Positions 27,120 through 36,248 of a DNA stretch of 64,000 nucleotides are shown here, one piece after another. The position numbers were made by a program, and so were the translations under genes. Position 1 is the stretch's first letter. The number at the start of each line of letters is the position of its first letter. This DNA is from Kineosporia succinea (lineage in GTDB: Bacteria > Actinomycetota > Actinomycetes > Actinomycetales > Kineosporiaceae), in assembly GCF_030811555.1 (NCBI RefSeq), contig NZ_JAUSQZ010000001.1, positions 682,001-746,000 of the forward strand, written 5' to 3'. Under the pieces are notes generated by a model, which saw only the letters and a list, made by a program, of their open reading frames with translations, was not told where the DNA came from and did no database searches.

Positions 27120-28942
27120 GACCTGTCTTCGCTCCGGTCGAGCCCGGCCACCGCCAGCACCGCGTCGATGTGCGACAGGTGACTCAGCCCCTGGGGCAGG
27201 TTGCCCAGGAAGTCCCCGGTGGCCGGGTCGATCATCTCGGCGAAGATCCCCACGTCGTTGGTCAGGGCGTTCATCTGCTCGAGGAGCTCGCGGGCCTCGT
27301 CGCCCCGGCCCACCGCGACCAGGGCCGACACCATCCAGAACGAGCAGGTCACGAAAGCGCCCTCCTCGACGCGCATCCCGCTGTACCGGTAGAGCAGCGG
27401 CCCCTCGCCCAGCTCGGAGCGCAACGCGTCGATCGTCGACGACATCCGCGGCCCGGTGTCGAACCCGCACAGCGCCCCCTGCAGCACCGACGCGTCCAGC
27501 TCGTCGGAGCCCGCGAACCAGGTGTACGCCTGCCGCGACGACGACCAGCAGAACTCCTCGATCCAGGCCCCGATCCGGTCGCGCTCGGCCCGCCAGCGCT
27601 CCACCGGGCCGGGCAGCTGCCCGAACTCCGACGCCAGCACCACCGCACAGTCGAGAGCCTGCCAGCAGCCCATTTTCGACGACGTGTAGTGCTGGTCGTC
27701 CTCCAGCTCCCAGATCCCGGCGTCGCGCTGCTGCCAGGTGTCGCAGCAGTGGTCGGCCAGACCCGCCAGCAGCCGCGAGGTCCCGAGGTCGAGCACGTGC
27801 CCGGCCTCGACGTAGCTGCGCACCACCGAGAACAGGTCACCGAACATCCCCAGTTGCTGCTGCCCGGCGGCACGGTTGCCCGTCACCACCGGCTGGCTGC
27901 CCTTCCAGCCGGGCACGTCCGCGTAGGTCCGGGAACCGGGCAGGTCACCGTTGAGCCGGTAGAACACCTGCAGCCCGTTGCGCCGGATCGTGGCCAGCAG
28001 CCAGGCGACCGCGGCGTGCACCTCCTCGCGCAGCCCGAGGCGGATCAGGGCGTCGAGCGTGTACGCGGTGTCGCGCACCCAGGTGTAGCGGTAGTCCCAG
28101 TTCTTGCCGCCCGCCGGGTTCTCCGGCAGCGAGGTGGTGGCCGCGGCCGCGATCGCCCCGGTCGGGCTGTGCAGCAGCAGTTTCAGCACCAGGGCGCTGC
28201 GCAGCACCTCGTCGGCGTAGGGGCCGTCGTAGCCGACCTGCCCGGTCCACTCCTGCCAGCCGGCGATCGAGCGGTCGATCCGGGCGTCGATGTCGTCGAC
28301 GTGGGCCAGGTTCAGCGGTTCGGAGTGGGTCCCGACCACCGCGACCAGGTGCCGCGATCCGCCCGAGGTCTCGAAACGTCCAGCGATCTGCTGCTCCTCG
28401 ACCTCGGCGGAACCCGCGTCGCGCAGCCGCACCGCCATCATGACCTCGTCCATGCGCAGCACCGGCCCGTGCGCCGTGTCCTCCACCCAGGGCGAGTACC
28501 CGCCCAGCCCACTGCCCGCCCGCACCCGCCAGGCCATCGGCACGCTGCCCTCGAGACCCTCGACGCGGCGCGCCAGTTCGGCCCAGGGCAGGCGCCCGGC
28601 GACGCCGCTGTTCAGCGAGTCGGTGACCCGTACGCGCCCGCGGGCGGTGGTGTAGGTCGTCTCGACCACGTTGGTACCTCGCACGTACCGGCGTTCCACG
28701 GTCCAGTCGACGGTGGGCGCCAGTTCGAGCCGGCCGCCGTCCTCGGCGTCGAGCAGGGCCGCGAACGGCGGCGCCGAGTCCAGGTCGGGCACCGGGAACC
28801 AGTCCACCGAGCCGCCGCGGCTCACCAGGGCGACCGTGCGCCCGTCGCCCAGGGCGGCGTAGTCGCGCAGGTCGCGGTAGTCGGTGGGGTCGGTGCGGCG
28901 GCCGAGGCTGGGTGTCGAGGGTGAAGCGGACGGGGTGGTCAC
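27116..28942 (-). CDS. Glycoside hydrolase family 15-like protein (glucoamylase/trehalase type)
   Basis: 608 residues. An N-terminal beta-sandwich region (DYAALGDGRTVALVSRGGSV near residue 28, with VDWFPVPD) precedes an (alpha/alpha)6 catalytic region with NWDYRYTWVRDTAYTLDAL and a C-terminal stretch NNLPQGLSHLSHID-like (GNLPQGLSHLSHIDA). These are standard for actinobacterial cytoplasmic GH15 enzymes acting on trehalose or alpha-glucans. There is no signal peptide. Start GTG at 28942. Substrate (trehalose or dextrin) is not decided by sequence here. Confidence 0.85.
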   Translation of the reverse strand: MTTPSASPSTPSLGRRTDPTDYRDLRDYAALGDGRTVALVSRGGSVDWFPVPDLDSAPPFAALLDAEDGGRLELAPTVDWTVERRYVRGTNVVETTYTTARGRVRVTDSLNSGVAGRLPWAELARRVEGLEGSVPMAWRVRAGSGLGGYSPWVEDTAHGPVLRMDEVMMAVRLRDAGSAEVEEQQIAGRFETSGGSRHLVAVVGTHSEPLNLAHVDDIDARIDRSIAGWQEWTGQVGYDGPYADEVLRSALVLKLLLHSPTGAIAAAATTSLPENPAGGKNWDYRYTWVRDTAYTLDALIRLGLREEVHAAVAWLLATIRRNGLQVFYRLNGDLPGSRTYADVPGWKGSQPVVTGNRAAGQQQLGMFGDLFSVVRSYVEAGHVLDLGTSRLLAGLADHCCDTWQQRDAGIWELEDDQHYTSSKMGCWQALDCAVVLASEFGQLPGPVERWRAERDRIGAWIEEFCWSSSRQAYTWFAGSDELDASVLQGALCGFDTGPRMSSTIDALRSELGEGPLLYRYSGMRVEEGAFVTCSFWMVSALVAVGRGDEARELLEQMNALTNDVGIFAEMIDPATGDFLGNLPQGLSHLSHIDAVLAVAGLDRSEDRS

Positions 28943-29030
28943 GCCCCAACTGTCGGGTGAGCCGGGGGTTCCGGCGATTCGGTGCGTGGTCCGGCCGCCG
29001 GTTTCGCGGTGATTGGTTCACAAAAATGAT

Positions 29031-29102
29031 GGACGCGGCGGTCGCCCATCGCCGGGAACCCCACCTTCGGTTCCGTCCCCGACCCGGGCGACCGCCGCGT
29101 CC
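29031..29102 (-). terminator. Long nested hairpin downstream of membrane protein B
   Basis: Perfect 17-bp arms GGACGCGGCGGTCGCCC (29031-29047) and GGGCGACCGCCGCGTCC (29086-29102). Inside the 38-base loop is a second stem, GGAACC/GGTTCC. It starts 13 bases past the leftward stop at 29115 and is a strong terminator candidate. Confidence 0.8.
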
Positions 29103-29114
29103 GCCGTTGACGCC

Positions 29115-30584
29115 CTAGGCGCCGGAGGCCGCGCCGTAGATGCCGCGGGCGTTCTCGTTGGTGTGGCTGATGATGTCGGCGCTCTGCCCGGCGAACTCGG
29201 CCTGATCAACACCCCGTGTCTGCAGGAAGATGCCGATGCACTCCATCGTGCGCCGCACGAAGGCCTGGTAGTAGACCTCCTCGTCGGCGGCCGCGAAGTG
29301 CTCGCCCAGGTCGAAGTTCGTGACCTGCTCGCGCAGGCTCTTCACCGCCCCGAAGTCGACGTCGCGCCGGTGCTCGATCTCGGCGTCGGCCTCGGACGCG
29401 TTCGCCGCCCGCAGCCGGGCCGCCCGGGCCTTCTTCAGCACCTCCGACGGCGCGTTCAGCAGCAGCGCGGTGGCGTCGTGCAGGGCGATCGGCCCCAGCT
29501 CGCGCAGCTCGGCACCGGAGGAGGTGTCGAGGTCGTTCACCTCGTACAGCTGCGGGTGCAGCGGCCGCAGCGCGTACACCTGCCCCTCCACGAAGAGCGT
29601 CTGGTTCGCCACCCAGGCCCGCACGAACAGCGAGACCACCACCTGCCCGCCCAGCGCCGACTGCTGGAAACAGGTGTAGGTGCGCGCACTCTCGTCGCGC
29701 CGGTCGAAGTACGGCCAGAGCGTGGCCGCGTGCACGACGGTGCTGGGGCGGCGCCAGTTCAGTACCTCGTCCATGTCCAGACGCGGCTCCAGCGGACCCT
29801 GCCGGTACAGGTCGACCGACAGCGCGCCCTGGCCACCCCGCACGTAGAGCCGGTGGTGCCCCGACGGACGCGGGCTGATCCGCCCCGGCAGCAGCTCCAG
29901 CAACGCGATCTGCAGGTCGGCCCCGGTGATCCCGGGCCCACCCGCCTCGCTACGCCTACTGATGTCGAGCGTCATCTGCCAGGTGTCGAGCTTGACCCCG
30001 GAGCCCACGAAAGGCGCTGCGTCGGAACGGTAGAGCACGGCGTTGCAGTGGTTCAGGTCGTACAGCGCCTCCTCGGTGGACCGCCGGCGCAGGGGCGGCG
30101 GCGGGTCTTCCCCGGGGTCGCGGGCCACCGAGATCGCCGCCCGGCGGGCCGAGCGCAGCCCGAACCAGACGATGCCGGCCGCGGCCCAGTAGGCGCAGAA
30201 GAGCAGGAACAACACGAAGAGCACGAACTGGAAGAGGTTGAAGACGCCGCTCAGGGTGAGGATCAGGCCGAGCACGGCGATCCCCGCCACGTAGAAGAGC
30301 TCGGTGTTCAGCCACCGGTCACGGCTCGTGCGCAGCCCCTGGGCCCGGGCCGCGTGCCGGGCCAGGGCCACCACGTCGACCTCCCAGTTCGGGGTCAGCG
30401 CCCGCCGCGAGGGGGTCAGCAGGTGCGTCTGCGCCGCGTCGGCGATGTCGTCGTGCAGGTAGCAGGCGGCACACAGCAGTCTCGTCACCAGGTCGTCGGG
30501 TGCCGCCTGCTCCTGGTGGATGTCGTCGGGCGGAGCCAGGTGCCTGCCTGCCGAAGCGGCACCCGTCGCCATGTTCACAGTCAT
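29115..30584 (-). CDS. Uncharacterised membrane protein, copy B of a duplicated family
   Basis: 489 residues from ATG at 30584, chosen because AGGTGAG lies six bases upstream (an in-frame start at 30632 is possible). Like the protein at 10974-12518 it has PNWEVDVVALARHAARA, a pair of hydrophobic helices (about residues 105-155), PFVGSGVKLDTWQ, HRLYVRGG, GGQVVVSLFVRAW and a C-terminal HFAAADEEVYYQAFVRR. Order and spacing match across the whole length, so these are true paralogues rather than sharing one domain. Function unknown. The divergent neighbour is the sugar transferase copy B, as in copy A. Confidence 0.75.
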   Translation of the reverse strand: MTVNMATGAASAGRHLAPPDDIHQEQAAPDDLVTRLLCAACYLHDDIADAAQTHLLTPSRRALTPNWEVDVVALARHAARAQGLRTSRDRWLNTELFYVAGIAVLGLILTLSGVFNLFQFVLFVLFLLFCAYWAAAGIVWFGLRSARRAAISVARDPGEDPPPPLRRRSTEEALYDLNHCNAVLYRSDAAPFVGSGVKLDTWQMTLDISRRSEAGGPGITGADLQIALLELLPGRISPRPSGHHRLYVRGGQGALSVDLYRQGPLEPRLDMDEVLNWRRPSTVVHAATLWPYFDRRDESARTYTCFQQSALGGQVVVSLFVRAWVANQTLFVEGQVYALRPLHPQLYEVNDLDTSSGAELRELGPIALHDATALLLNAPSEVLKKARAARLRAANASEADAEIEHRRDVDFGAVKSLREQVTNFDLGEHFAAADEEVYYQAFVRRTMECIGIFLQTRGVDQAEFAGQSADIISHTNENARGIYGAASGA

Positions 30585-31213
30585 CGGTCGCTCACCTGCA
30601 CTCCCCAGTGCGTCCACGGCCAGGCCCGCCAAGCCCGGTCGCCGCCGGTCCGCGCGTCCGCCTGCGGGAGCCCATCTCCCCCCGCCCGGACCGGTCGGTG
30701 CAAATCACCATCAATCACTCATTGCGACCAGTCAATACCTCCACGCCGCAGCGGCCCGGCACTTGGTGTACCTTTCTGATTGCACTCAGTGATTGATCAG
30801 TACGCACCAATCAGCCGGCCAGGGAAGGCGACGGCGGTCCGCCCGGTTCTTTCCGGCCCGCCCCGACGCCGTTCACCCAGGCGCCGGGCAGCCTCCGGAA
30901 TCCGGGTTCCCTCCGCCGGAACAGCTGATGACACCCGCCGGGACATCACCCCCGCCCCCGCCTCGGCACCGCTTTGCCCAGTGCGGATCGGGGGCAGTGA
31001 AACCCCCCGGGTACGCATCGGCCGATCGGTGACCCCGGTTATCCCCCAGGTGAGCCTCACGGCCCGCCCGAACGGTTCCGAACGTCGCCATTCACGGAAA
31101 GTTCGCACACCGCAAGATCATTCGTCCTAGCCTGAGCATCGGGTTCCGACGTCGGCCAATGGGGGTCAGCACCGGGTCGGACCGTTTTCCGTGCCGTGGG
31201 GGGCCGAATACCG
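30585..31213. promoter_or_regulatory. Divergent intergenic region, membrane protein B / exopolysaccharide operon
   Basis: 629 bases without a plausible gene. AT-rich clusters of CAATCA/TGATTG boxes occupy 30701-30814 (listed separately). The rightward sugar transferase start at 31214 is preceded by a GGGGGG run. The rest shows no strong structure. Confidence 0.5.
30701..30814. promoter_or_regulatory. Cluster of CAATCA/TGATTG boxes
   Basis: Two inverted repeats share this stretch: ATCAATCACT (30710-30719) against AGTGATTGAT (30788-30797), perfect over ten bases, and CTGATTG (30776-30782) against CAATCAG (30808-30814). Additional AATCACC and GTCAATAC elements lie between. The grouping, in a low-GC patch upstream of both divergent genes, is typical of a multi-site operator. 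Confidence 0.55.
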
Positions 31214-32806
31214 ATGTCCGTGTCCGAGGCTTCAGGAGCAGGCCTGACCGTCGAAGAACTCGTCGCCCGGAGAGGGCCGGCCACGTCCGTCCCGCATGCC
31301 CGGGAACCTCTGGCGCCGGTCGTTCCCACGGTGCTCGAGGCCACTTTCGACGAGTTGCTGGTGCCGTCGTGGCGCACCGGGCAGGCCATCACCCGCCGCC
31401 TGGAGCGCCCGCGCACCCTGCTCTCCCGTTACAGCCGGTACGCGCTGACGGGCGATGTGGTGGTCGGCGCCCTGGCCGCGGCTCTCGCCGTACGGGTGCG
31501 GTTCCACACGATTCCCGACACCTACCTCGCGCTGCCGGTGCTGCTGCCGGCCACCTGGGTCGTGATCAACTGGCTCTACCGCACCTACGAGCGCCGCTAC
31601 GTGGGCTCCGGGCCCGACGAGTTCGTGCGCATCGCGCGGGCCGGGCTGATCCTGTTCGCCAGCGTCGCCGCCGTGGCCTACAGCCTGAACGGCAACTTCC
31701 CCCGCACCCTGGCCCTGATGTCGGTGCCGTTCGCGGTGCTCGGCAGCATGACCGTGCGCTGCCTGCTGCGCGCCGCCCTGCACCGCGCCCGCTCCACCGG
31801 GCGCGGCCTGCACCGCACGGTCGTGGTCGGCCGCAGCGACGCCGCGATCGCGCTGATCGAGCAGCTGCGCCACACCGAGAACTCGCTGCACCACGCCATC
31901 GTGCCGGTCGGGGTCTGCCTGCCCGCCGCCGAGGTCACCCCCTCCCACGTGCACGACGTGCCGGTGCTGGGCACACCCGCCGAGGTGCTCGACGCGGTGA
32001 GCCGGGCCGGGGCCGACGCGGTCGCGGTGGTCTCGCAGCCCGACCTGTCCGGGCACGCGCTGCGCCGCCTGTCCTGGGCCCTCGAGGACCGCGGGGTCGA
32101 GCTGCTGGTCTCCCCCGGCATCGTCGAGGTGGCCGGGCCCCGGCTCTCGATCCGCCCACTGGCCGGGATGTCGCTGCTGCACCTGGAACGGCCGGTGCTC
32201 AAGGGCACCCGGCGCGCGCTCAAGGTGGCCTTCGACTACAGCGCCACCCTGGTGCTGCTCACCCTGCTCGGCCCGCTGATGCTGGCCCTGGCCCTGGCCG
32301 TGCGGCTGACCAGCCGCGGCCCGGCGCTGTTCCGGCAGACCCGCGTCGGCACCGACGGCCGCGAGTTCACCGTGTACAAGTTCCGCTCGATGGTGATCGA
32401 CGCCGAGGCCCGGCTGGCCGCCCTGGCCACCGCCGACGAGGGCAACGGCGTGCTGTTCAAGATGCGCCACGACCCCCGGGTCACCCGGATCGGGCGGGTG
32501 CTGCGCCGCTACTCGCTCGACGAGCTGCCGCAGCTGCTGAACGTGTTGCGCGGCAACATGTCCCTGGTCGGCCCGCGTCCCCCGCTCCCCAGCGAGGTGG
32601 CGGGCTACTCCCCCACCGAGGTGCGCCGGCTGCGGGTACGGCCGGGCATGACCGGTCTCTGGCAGGTCTCCGGTCGCTCCGACCTGACCTGGGAGGAGTC
32701 GCTGCGGCTCGACCTGCGCTACGTCGACAACTGGTCGCTGGCGCTCGACCTGTCCATTCTCTGGCGCACCGTCCGCGCCGTCACCCAGGGCTCGGGAGCC
32801 TACTGA
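31214..32806 (+). CDS. Polyprenyl-phosphate sugar-1-phosphate transferase, copy B (first gene of exopolysaccharide operon)
   Basis: 530 residues with four N-terminal hydrophobic helices, a nucleotide-binding-like middle domain (about residues 195-315) and the sugar transferase domain. The latter shows KFRSMVIDAEARL, RYSLDELPQLLNV, SLVGPRPPLP and RPGMTGLWQVSGRSDLTW. The C-terminal half is nearly identical to the copy at 12961. It probably starts repeat-unit assembly on undecaprenyl phosphate. Start ATG 31214 has a GGGGGG run about 11 bases upstream. The next gene begins two bases after its stop codon. Confidence 0.92.
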   Translation: MSVSEASGAGLTVEELVARRGPATSVPHAREPLAPVVPTVLEATFDELLVPSWRTGQAITRRLERPRTLLSRYSRYALTGDVVVGALAAALAVRVRFHTIPDTYLALPVLLPATWVVINWLYRTYERRYVGSGPDEFVRIARAGLILFASVAAVAYSLNGNFPRTLALMSVPFAVLGSMTVRCLLRAALHRARSTGRGLHRTVVVGRSDAAIALIEQLRHTENSLHHAIVPVGVCLPAAEVTPSHVHDVPVLGTPAEVLDAVSRAGADAVAVVSQPDLSGHALRRLSWALEDRGVELLVSPGIVEVAGPRLSIRPLAGMSLLHLERPVLKGTRRALKVAFDYSATLVLLTLLGPLMLALALAVRLTSRGPALFRQTRVGTDGREFTVYKFRSMVIDAEARLAALATADEGNGVLFKMRHDPRVTRIGRVLRRYSLDELPQLLNVLRGNMSLVGPRPPLPSEVAGYSPTEVRRLRVRPGMTGLWQVSGRSDLTWEESLRLDLRYVDNWSLALDLSILWRTVRAVTQGSGAY

Positions 32807-32807
32807 C

Positions 32808-34163
32808 ATGGATTCGACCTCTGAACTTCCGGTGATCCTGCCCCGCGCGACCAAGGTCCCGGCCCCCCGCCAGACCCCCTCGCTGGCCTCGAAACACGTT
32901 CTGGTGGTGGGGATCAACTACGCGCCCGAACCCACCGGCATCGCGCCCTACACCACCGGCATGGCCGACCACCTGACCACCCGGGCCCGCAGCGTCACCG
33001 TGCTCACCGGCATGCCGCACTACCCGAACTGGCAGCTCGACCCGCAGTACCGGTTCCGCCTGCGCACCCGCGAGATCGGCCGGCAGACCGGCGACGAGTT
33101 CGACGGGGTGGCCGGGCTCGGGCCGAACGACGGCCTGCTGATCCGCCGCCTGCGCCACTACGTTCCCTCGCGCCAGAGCGCCGTGCGCCGGGCCGGTTAC
33201 GAGTTCACCTTCATGATGAACTGCCTCAGCGCCAAGGTCGAGCAGCGTCCGGACGTGGTGGTCGCCGTGACCCCCTCGCTCGGCGGGGCGGTGGCGGGCG
33301 CCCGCATCGCCCGGCGCGCCGGGGCCCAGCTGGTCGTCGTGGTGCAGGACCTGATGGCGAAGGCAGCCACACAGAGCGGGATCTCGGGCGGGAGCGGCCG
33401 GGTGGCGGCGGCCACCGCGGCGCTCGAGCGCTACGCGGTGCGCCGGGCCGACCGGGTCGCCGTGGTGAGCGACGCGTTCCGCGACCAGCTGCACGCCTAC
33501 GGGGTGCCCGACGAGCGCATCCGCCTGCTGCCGAACTGGACGCACATCCACGCCTCGGGCCTGTCCGGCCCGGAGGCCCGGCAGGCCCTGGGCTGGCCGC
33601 AGGGCGTGTTCACCGTGGTGCACACCGGAAACATCGGCCTGAAGCAGGATCTCGGCAACCTGGTCGAGGCCGCGCGGATCTGCGCCGAGCACGACGCCGG
33701 GGTGCGCTTCGTGATCATCGGTGACGGCAGCCAGCGGTCGGCCGTGCAGGACCAGGCCCGCGGCCTGGCCAACCTGGAGTTCGTGGACCCCCTCGACGGG
33801 GTGAAGTACCCGCAGTCGCTGGCCGCCGCCGACCTGCTGGTGGTCAACGAGCGGCCCGGGGTCGGCGACATGTCGCTGCCCAGCAAGCTCACCTCGTACC
33901 TGACGGCGGGCCGGGCCGTGATCGCCGCGGTCGCCCCCGACGGCGCCACCGCGCAGGAGCTGCGCCGCACCGACGGCGCCGCCCACCTGGTGGCCCCGGG
34001 CGACCCGAAGGCCCTGGCCGAGAGCGTGCTGGCCCTGCGCCGCAAACCCGCGCACTGCAACGAGATGGGTGTGCTGGGCCGGGTCTACGCCGAGGCGAAC
34101 CTGGGCCGGGACGCCGCCGCGGCCCGGCTCGACGCGCTGATCGAGGAGTGCCTGACCCCGTGA
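32808..34163 (+). CDS. GT4-family glycosyltransferase, WcaI-like
   Basis: 451 residues. The N-terminal GT-B domain begins VLVVGINYAPEPTGIAPYT at about residue 28, followed by TGMPHYPNWQ, which is characteristic of WcaI-like colanic-acid-type enzymes. The C-terminal domain has VVHTGNIGLKQDLGNLVEAA and RPGVGDMSLPSKLTSYLTAG, positions for nucleotide-sugar binding. It would extend the lipid-linked oligosaccharide in the cytoplasm. It is coupled to the sugar transferase (one-base gap) and to the acetyltransferase (GTGA overlap). Confidence 0.88.
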   Translation: MDSTSELPVILPRATKVPAPRQTPSLASKHVLVVGINYAPEPTGIAPYTTGMADHLTTRARSVTVLTGMPHYPNWQLDPQYRFRLRTREIGRQTGDEFDGVAGLGPNDGLLIRRLRHYVPSRQSAVRRAGYEFTFMMNCLSAKVEQRPDVVVAVTPSLGGAVAGARIARRAGAQLVVVVQDLMAKAATQSGISGGSGRVAAATAALERYAVRRADRVAVVSDAFRDQLHAYGVPDERIRLLPNWTHIHASGLSGPEARQALGWPQGVFTVVHTGNIGLKQDLGNLVEAARICAEHDAGVRFVIIGDGSQRSAVQDQARGLANLEFVDPLDGVKYPQSLAAADLLVVNERPGVGDMSLPSKLTSYLTAGRAVIAAVAPDGATAQELRRTDGAAHLVAPGDPKALAESVLALRRKPAHCNEMGVLGRVYAEANLGRDAAAARLDALIEECLTP

Positions 34164-34822
34164 CCGACCCCACTCCCGGTGTCCCGCGCACCCGGCCGGT
34201 CATCGCCGTGCCCGCCCCGGCCCCGCACCCGTCGCCCGCGCTCGACGCCCTGCTCTCCCCGCGCGTCCACGATTCCGGCCGTGACCCCGACCGCGACTCC
34301 GGCCGGGATCTCGACAGGGCCCCCGACCGTGACTTCGACCGGGATCTGGCCGCCTTCACCGGCGCCGGCTACGACAAGGGCCGCTCGAGGCTCTGGCAGG
34401 CTGCCTGGTTCGCCACGATGAACCTCGTCTGGTCGAAATGGTGGCTGCCGGCCCGGTTCCGCCCGCCGATCCTGCGCGCGTTCGGGGCCGTCGTCGGCGA
34501 GCGCGTGCTGATCCGGCACCGGGTGCGTGTGCTCTGGCCGTGGAAGCTGAACATCGGCGACGACTGCTGGATCGGTGAGGGCGCCTGGCTGCTCAACCTC
34601 GAGCCGATCAGCATCGCCGACGACGTCTGTGTGAGCCAGGAAGCCTTGCTGTGCACGGGAAGTCACCGTCACGACGACCCGGCCTTCGAGTTCGACAACG
34701 CCCCGATCACGCTCGGACGGGGCGCCTGGGTGGCCGCGCGGGCGACGGTTCTGCGGGGTGCGGACGTGGAACCGGGTGAGGTCGTGCCGGCGCACGGGGT
34801 GCGCAGCCGTTCGCGGCGCTGA
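34160..34822 (+). CDS. WcaF-like left-handed beta-helix acyltransferase
   Basis: 220 residues from GTG at 34160, which overlaps the preceding stop (GTGA); an in-frame GTG at 34148 is possible. The core has RLWQAAWFATMNLVWSKWWL, then hexapeptide-repeat strands (INIGDDCWIGEG-like, CVSQEALLCTGSH, ITLGRGAWVAARATVLRGAD), which match WcaF-like O-acetyltransferases that decorate exopolysaccharide. The N-terminal 60 residues contain degenerate Asp-Arg-Asp repeats (about residues 35-58), absent from the family norm and likely disordered. Last gene of the operon. Confidence 0.85.
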   Translation: MTDPTPGVPRTRPVIAVPAPAPHPSPALDALLSPRVHDSGRDPDRDSGRDLDRAPDRDFDRDLAAFTGAGYDKGRSRLWQAAWFATMNLVWSKWWLPARFRPPILRAFGAVVGERVLIRHRVRVLWPWKLNIGDDCWIGEGAWLLNLEPISIADDVCVSQEALLCTGSHRHDDPAFEFDNAPITLGRGAWVAARATVLRGADVEPGEVVPAHGVRSRSRR

Positions 34823-35014
34823 ACAACCGGTGCACAAGTGGGCTTCCCCGGAACGCCCCCGGGACCCCGCGTCCCCTCGGATGACCTTTCCCGAAAAGCC
34901 CCGTGGGCCCGGAAGAGCTGTGCCATGCTCGCCGCCACCAGGTCCCGTTCCACCAGTCGCCGCCGTAGGCCCGGACTGGGGAAACAGGGCCCCACACAGC
35001 AGCGGGGGACTGAG

Positions 35015-35602
35015 ATGGAAACGATCGTCGTCGGCTATCTGGCCGCGCTGGCGGCGGGCCGGGCCCGCGCGCTGCCCGACCTGAAGCTCACGCAGCTGCT
35101 CACCCAGCTCTACGACAGCCTGGTGCAGCGGGCCCCGGCGCTGCGGCGCCTGCCCGGTGGTGGGCCGCAGAGCGTGGCCGACGCCGAGCACGAGGTGGCC
35201 CTGGCCCTGCTCGACACCCGGCTGAAACAGTCGGTGCAGCGGGCGCTCGACGACATCGAGGGGCACGGCGGGGCGGTACTCCTGCAGCCCGGGCTGGACA
35301 TCGGCTCGGTGCGGGCCGACCGGCACGGGGTCGCGGTGGGCGGCCGCCTGCAGTACATCCCCGGCCCGGCCGACGGATCCACCGTGCTCACCGCGCTGCG
35401 TGAGACGAAAGGCCTGCTGCGCGTGGCGATCATGACCGGGGTGCTGCTCACGCTGGGCGGTCTGGTCTCGTTCGCGCTGCACGTGACGCTGCGGCCGGGC
35501 GGCGATCCGGGCATCGGGCTGTGGCTCAGCTGGGCCTCGTTCTTCCTCGGCCTGGTCCTCACCGGCGGGGGCACGCTCGCCCACACCAGCCGCTCTAGGT
35601 GA
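35015..35602 (+). CDS. Uncharacterised membrane protein with C-terminal helix pair
   Basis: 195 residues. ATG at 35015 has GGGGG about six bases upstream. The N-terminal 125 residues are soluble and helical (LPDLKLTQLLTQLYDSLV, HEVALALLDTRL), then two hydrophobic helices (about residues 133-153 and 165-185) end the protein. It is not recognised. It lies 192 bases after the exopolysaccharide operon and its end overlaps the convergent TetR gene by eight bases. Confidence 0.65.
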   Translation: METIVVGYLAALAAGRARALPDLKLTQLLTQLYDSLVQRAPALRRLPGGGPQSVADAEHEVALALLDTRLKQSVQRALDDIEGHGGAVLLQPGLDIGSVRADRHGVAVGGRLQYIPGPADGSTVLTALRETKGLLRVAIMTGVLLTLGGLVSFALHVTLRPGGDPGIGLWLSWASFFLGLVLTGGGTLAHTSRSR

Positions 35603-36215
35603 CGACGAGCGAAACCCGCCCGACCGGAGGCAGATTCACCCGTTCGGACGACGCGGCGAACGCCTGCCGGGCCAGCGCCGCGAACCGGCGGGAGGCCGCC
35701 ACCGCCGCGGCCGGCGTCGAGGCCCGGATGCCGCTGTTGGCCATGATCATCACGATCAGGTCCTCGATCACGAAATCGGGCCGCAGGCCGCCGCTCTCCT
35801 TCGCCCGCCGGGCCAGTTCGGCCACCTTGACCAGGGTCTGCGCGCGGCCGGCGGTGAAGTCCAGCGCCTTCGGGTAGGCCGCCATGAACGCGGCGGTGAA
35901 ACCCCGGTCGCGGGCGTGCAGTTCGAACACCTGCTCCATCGCCGTGCAGAATCCGCGCCACGGGTCGGGATCGGTGAGCGCCTCGTCGACAATCTGCCCG
36001 CACCGGTGCATCTGGTGACCGAACGCCTCGGTGACGAGCGCCTCCTTGGTCGGGAACCGGCGGTAGAGCGTGGCCGGGCCGACCTGGGCGCGGCGGGCGA
36101 TCTCGCGCATCGGCACGTCGAGCCCCTCGGCGGCGAAGACCTCGCGGGCCATCTCGACGATGCGGTCGCGGTTGTCGCGGGCGTCGGCCCGCAGGTGAGT
36201 CAAATGCTCCGTCAC
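35595..36215 (-). CDS. TetR-family transcriptional regulator
   Basis: 206 residues. The N-terminal helix-turn-helix (about residues 15-62) includes ARRAQVGPATLYRRFPTKEAL, the TetR signature. The C-terminal ligand domain resembles the SbtR-like subgroup of actinobacteria. It is divergent from the quinone-oxidoreductase-like gene at 36266, with a perfect palindrome between them, so it probably represses that gene and itself. Confidence 0.9.
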   Translation of the reverse strand: MTEHLTHLRADARDNRDRIVEMAREVFAAEGLDVPMREIARRAQVGPATLYRRFPTKEALVTEAFGHQMHRCGQIVDEALTDPDPWRGFCTAMEQVFELHARDRGFTAAFMAAYPKALDFTAGRAQTLVKVAELARRAKESGGLRPDFVIEDLIVMIMANSGIRASTPAAAVAASRRFAALARQAFAASSERVNLPPVGRVSLVVT

Positions 36216-36234
36216 GCTCTCACTTTAACCATGT

Positions 36235-36248
36235 GGACGCCGGCGTCC
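36235..36248. promoter_or_regulatory. Candidate TetR operator palindrome
   Basis: GGACGCCGGCGTCC, a perfect 14-base palindrome in the 50-base gap between the TetR regulator and the oxidoreductase, 17 bases before the latter's ATG. Position and symmetry suit a TetR dimer site overlapping the promoter. Confidence 0.5.
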
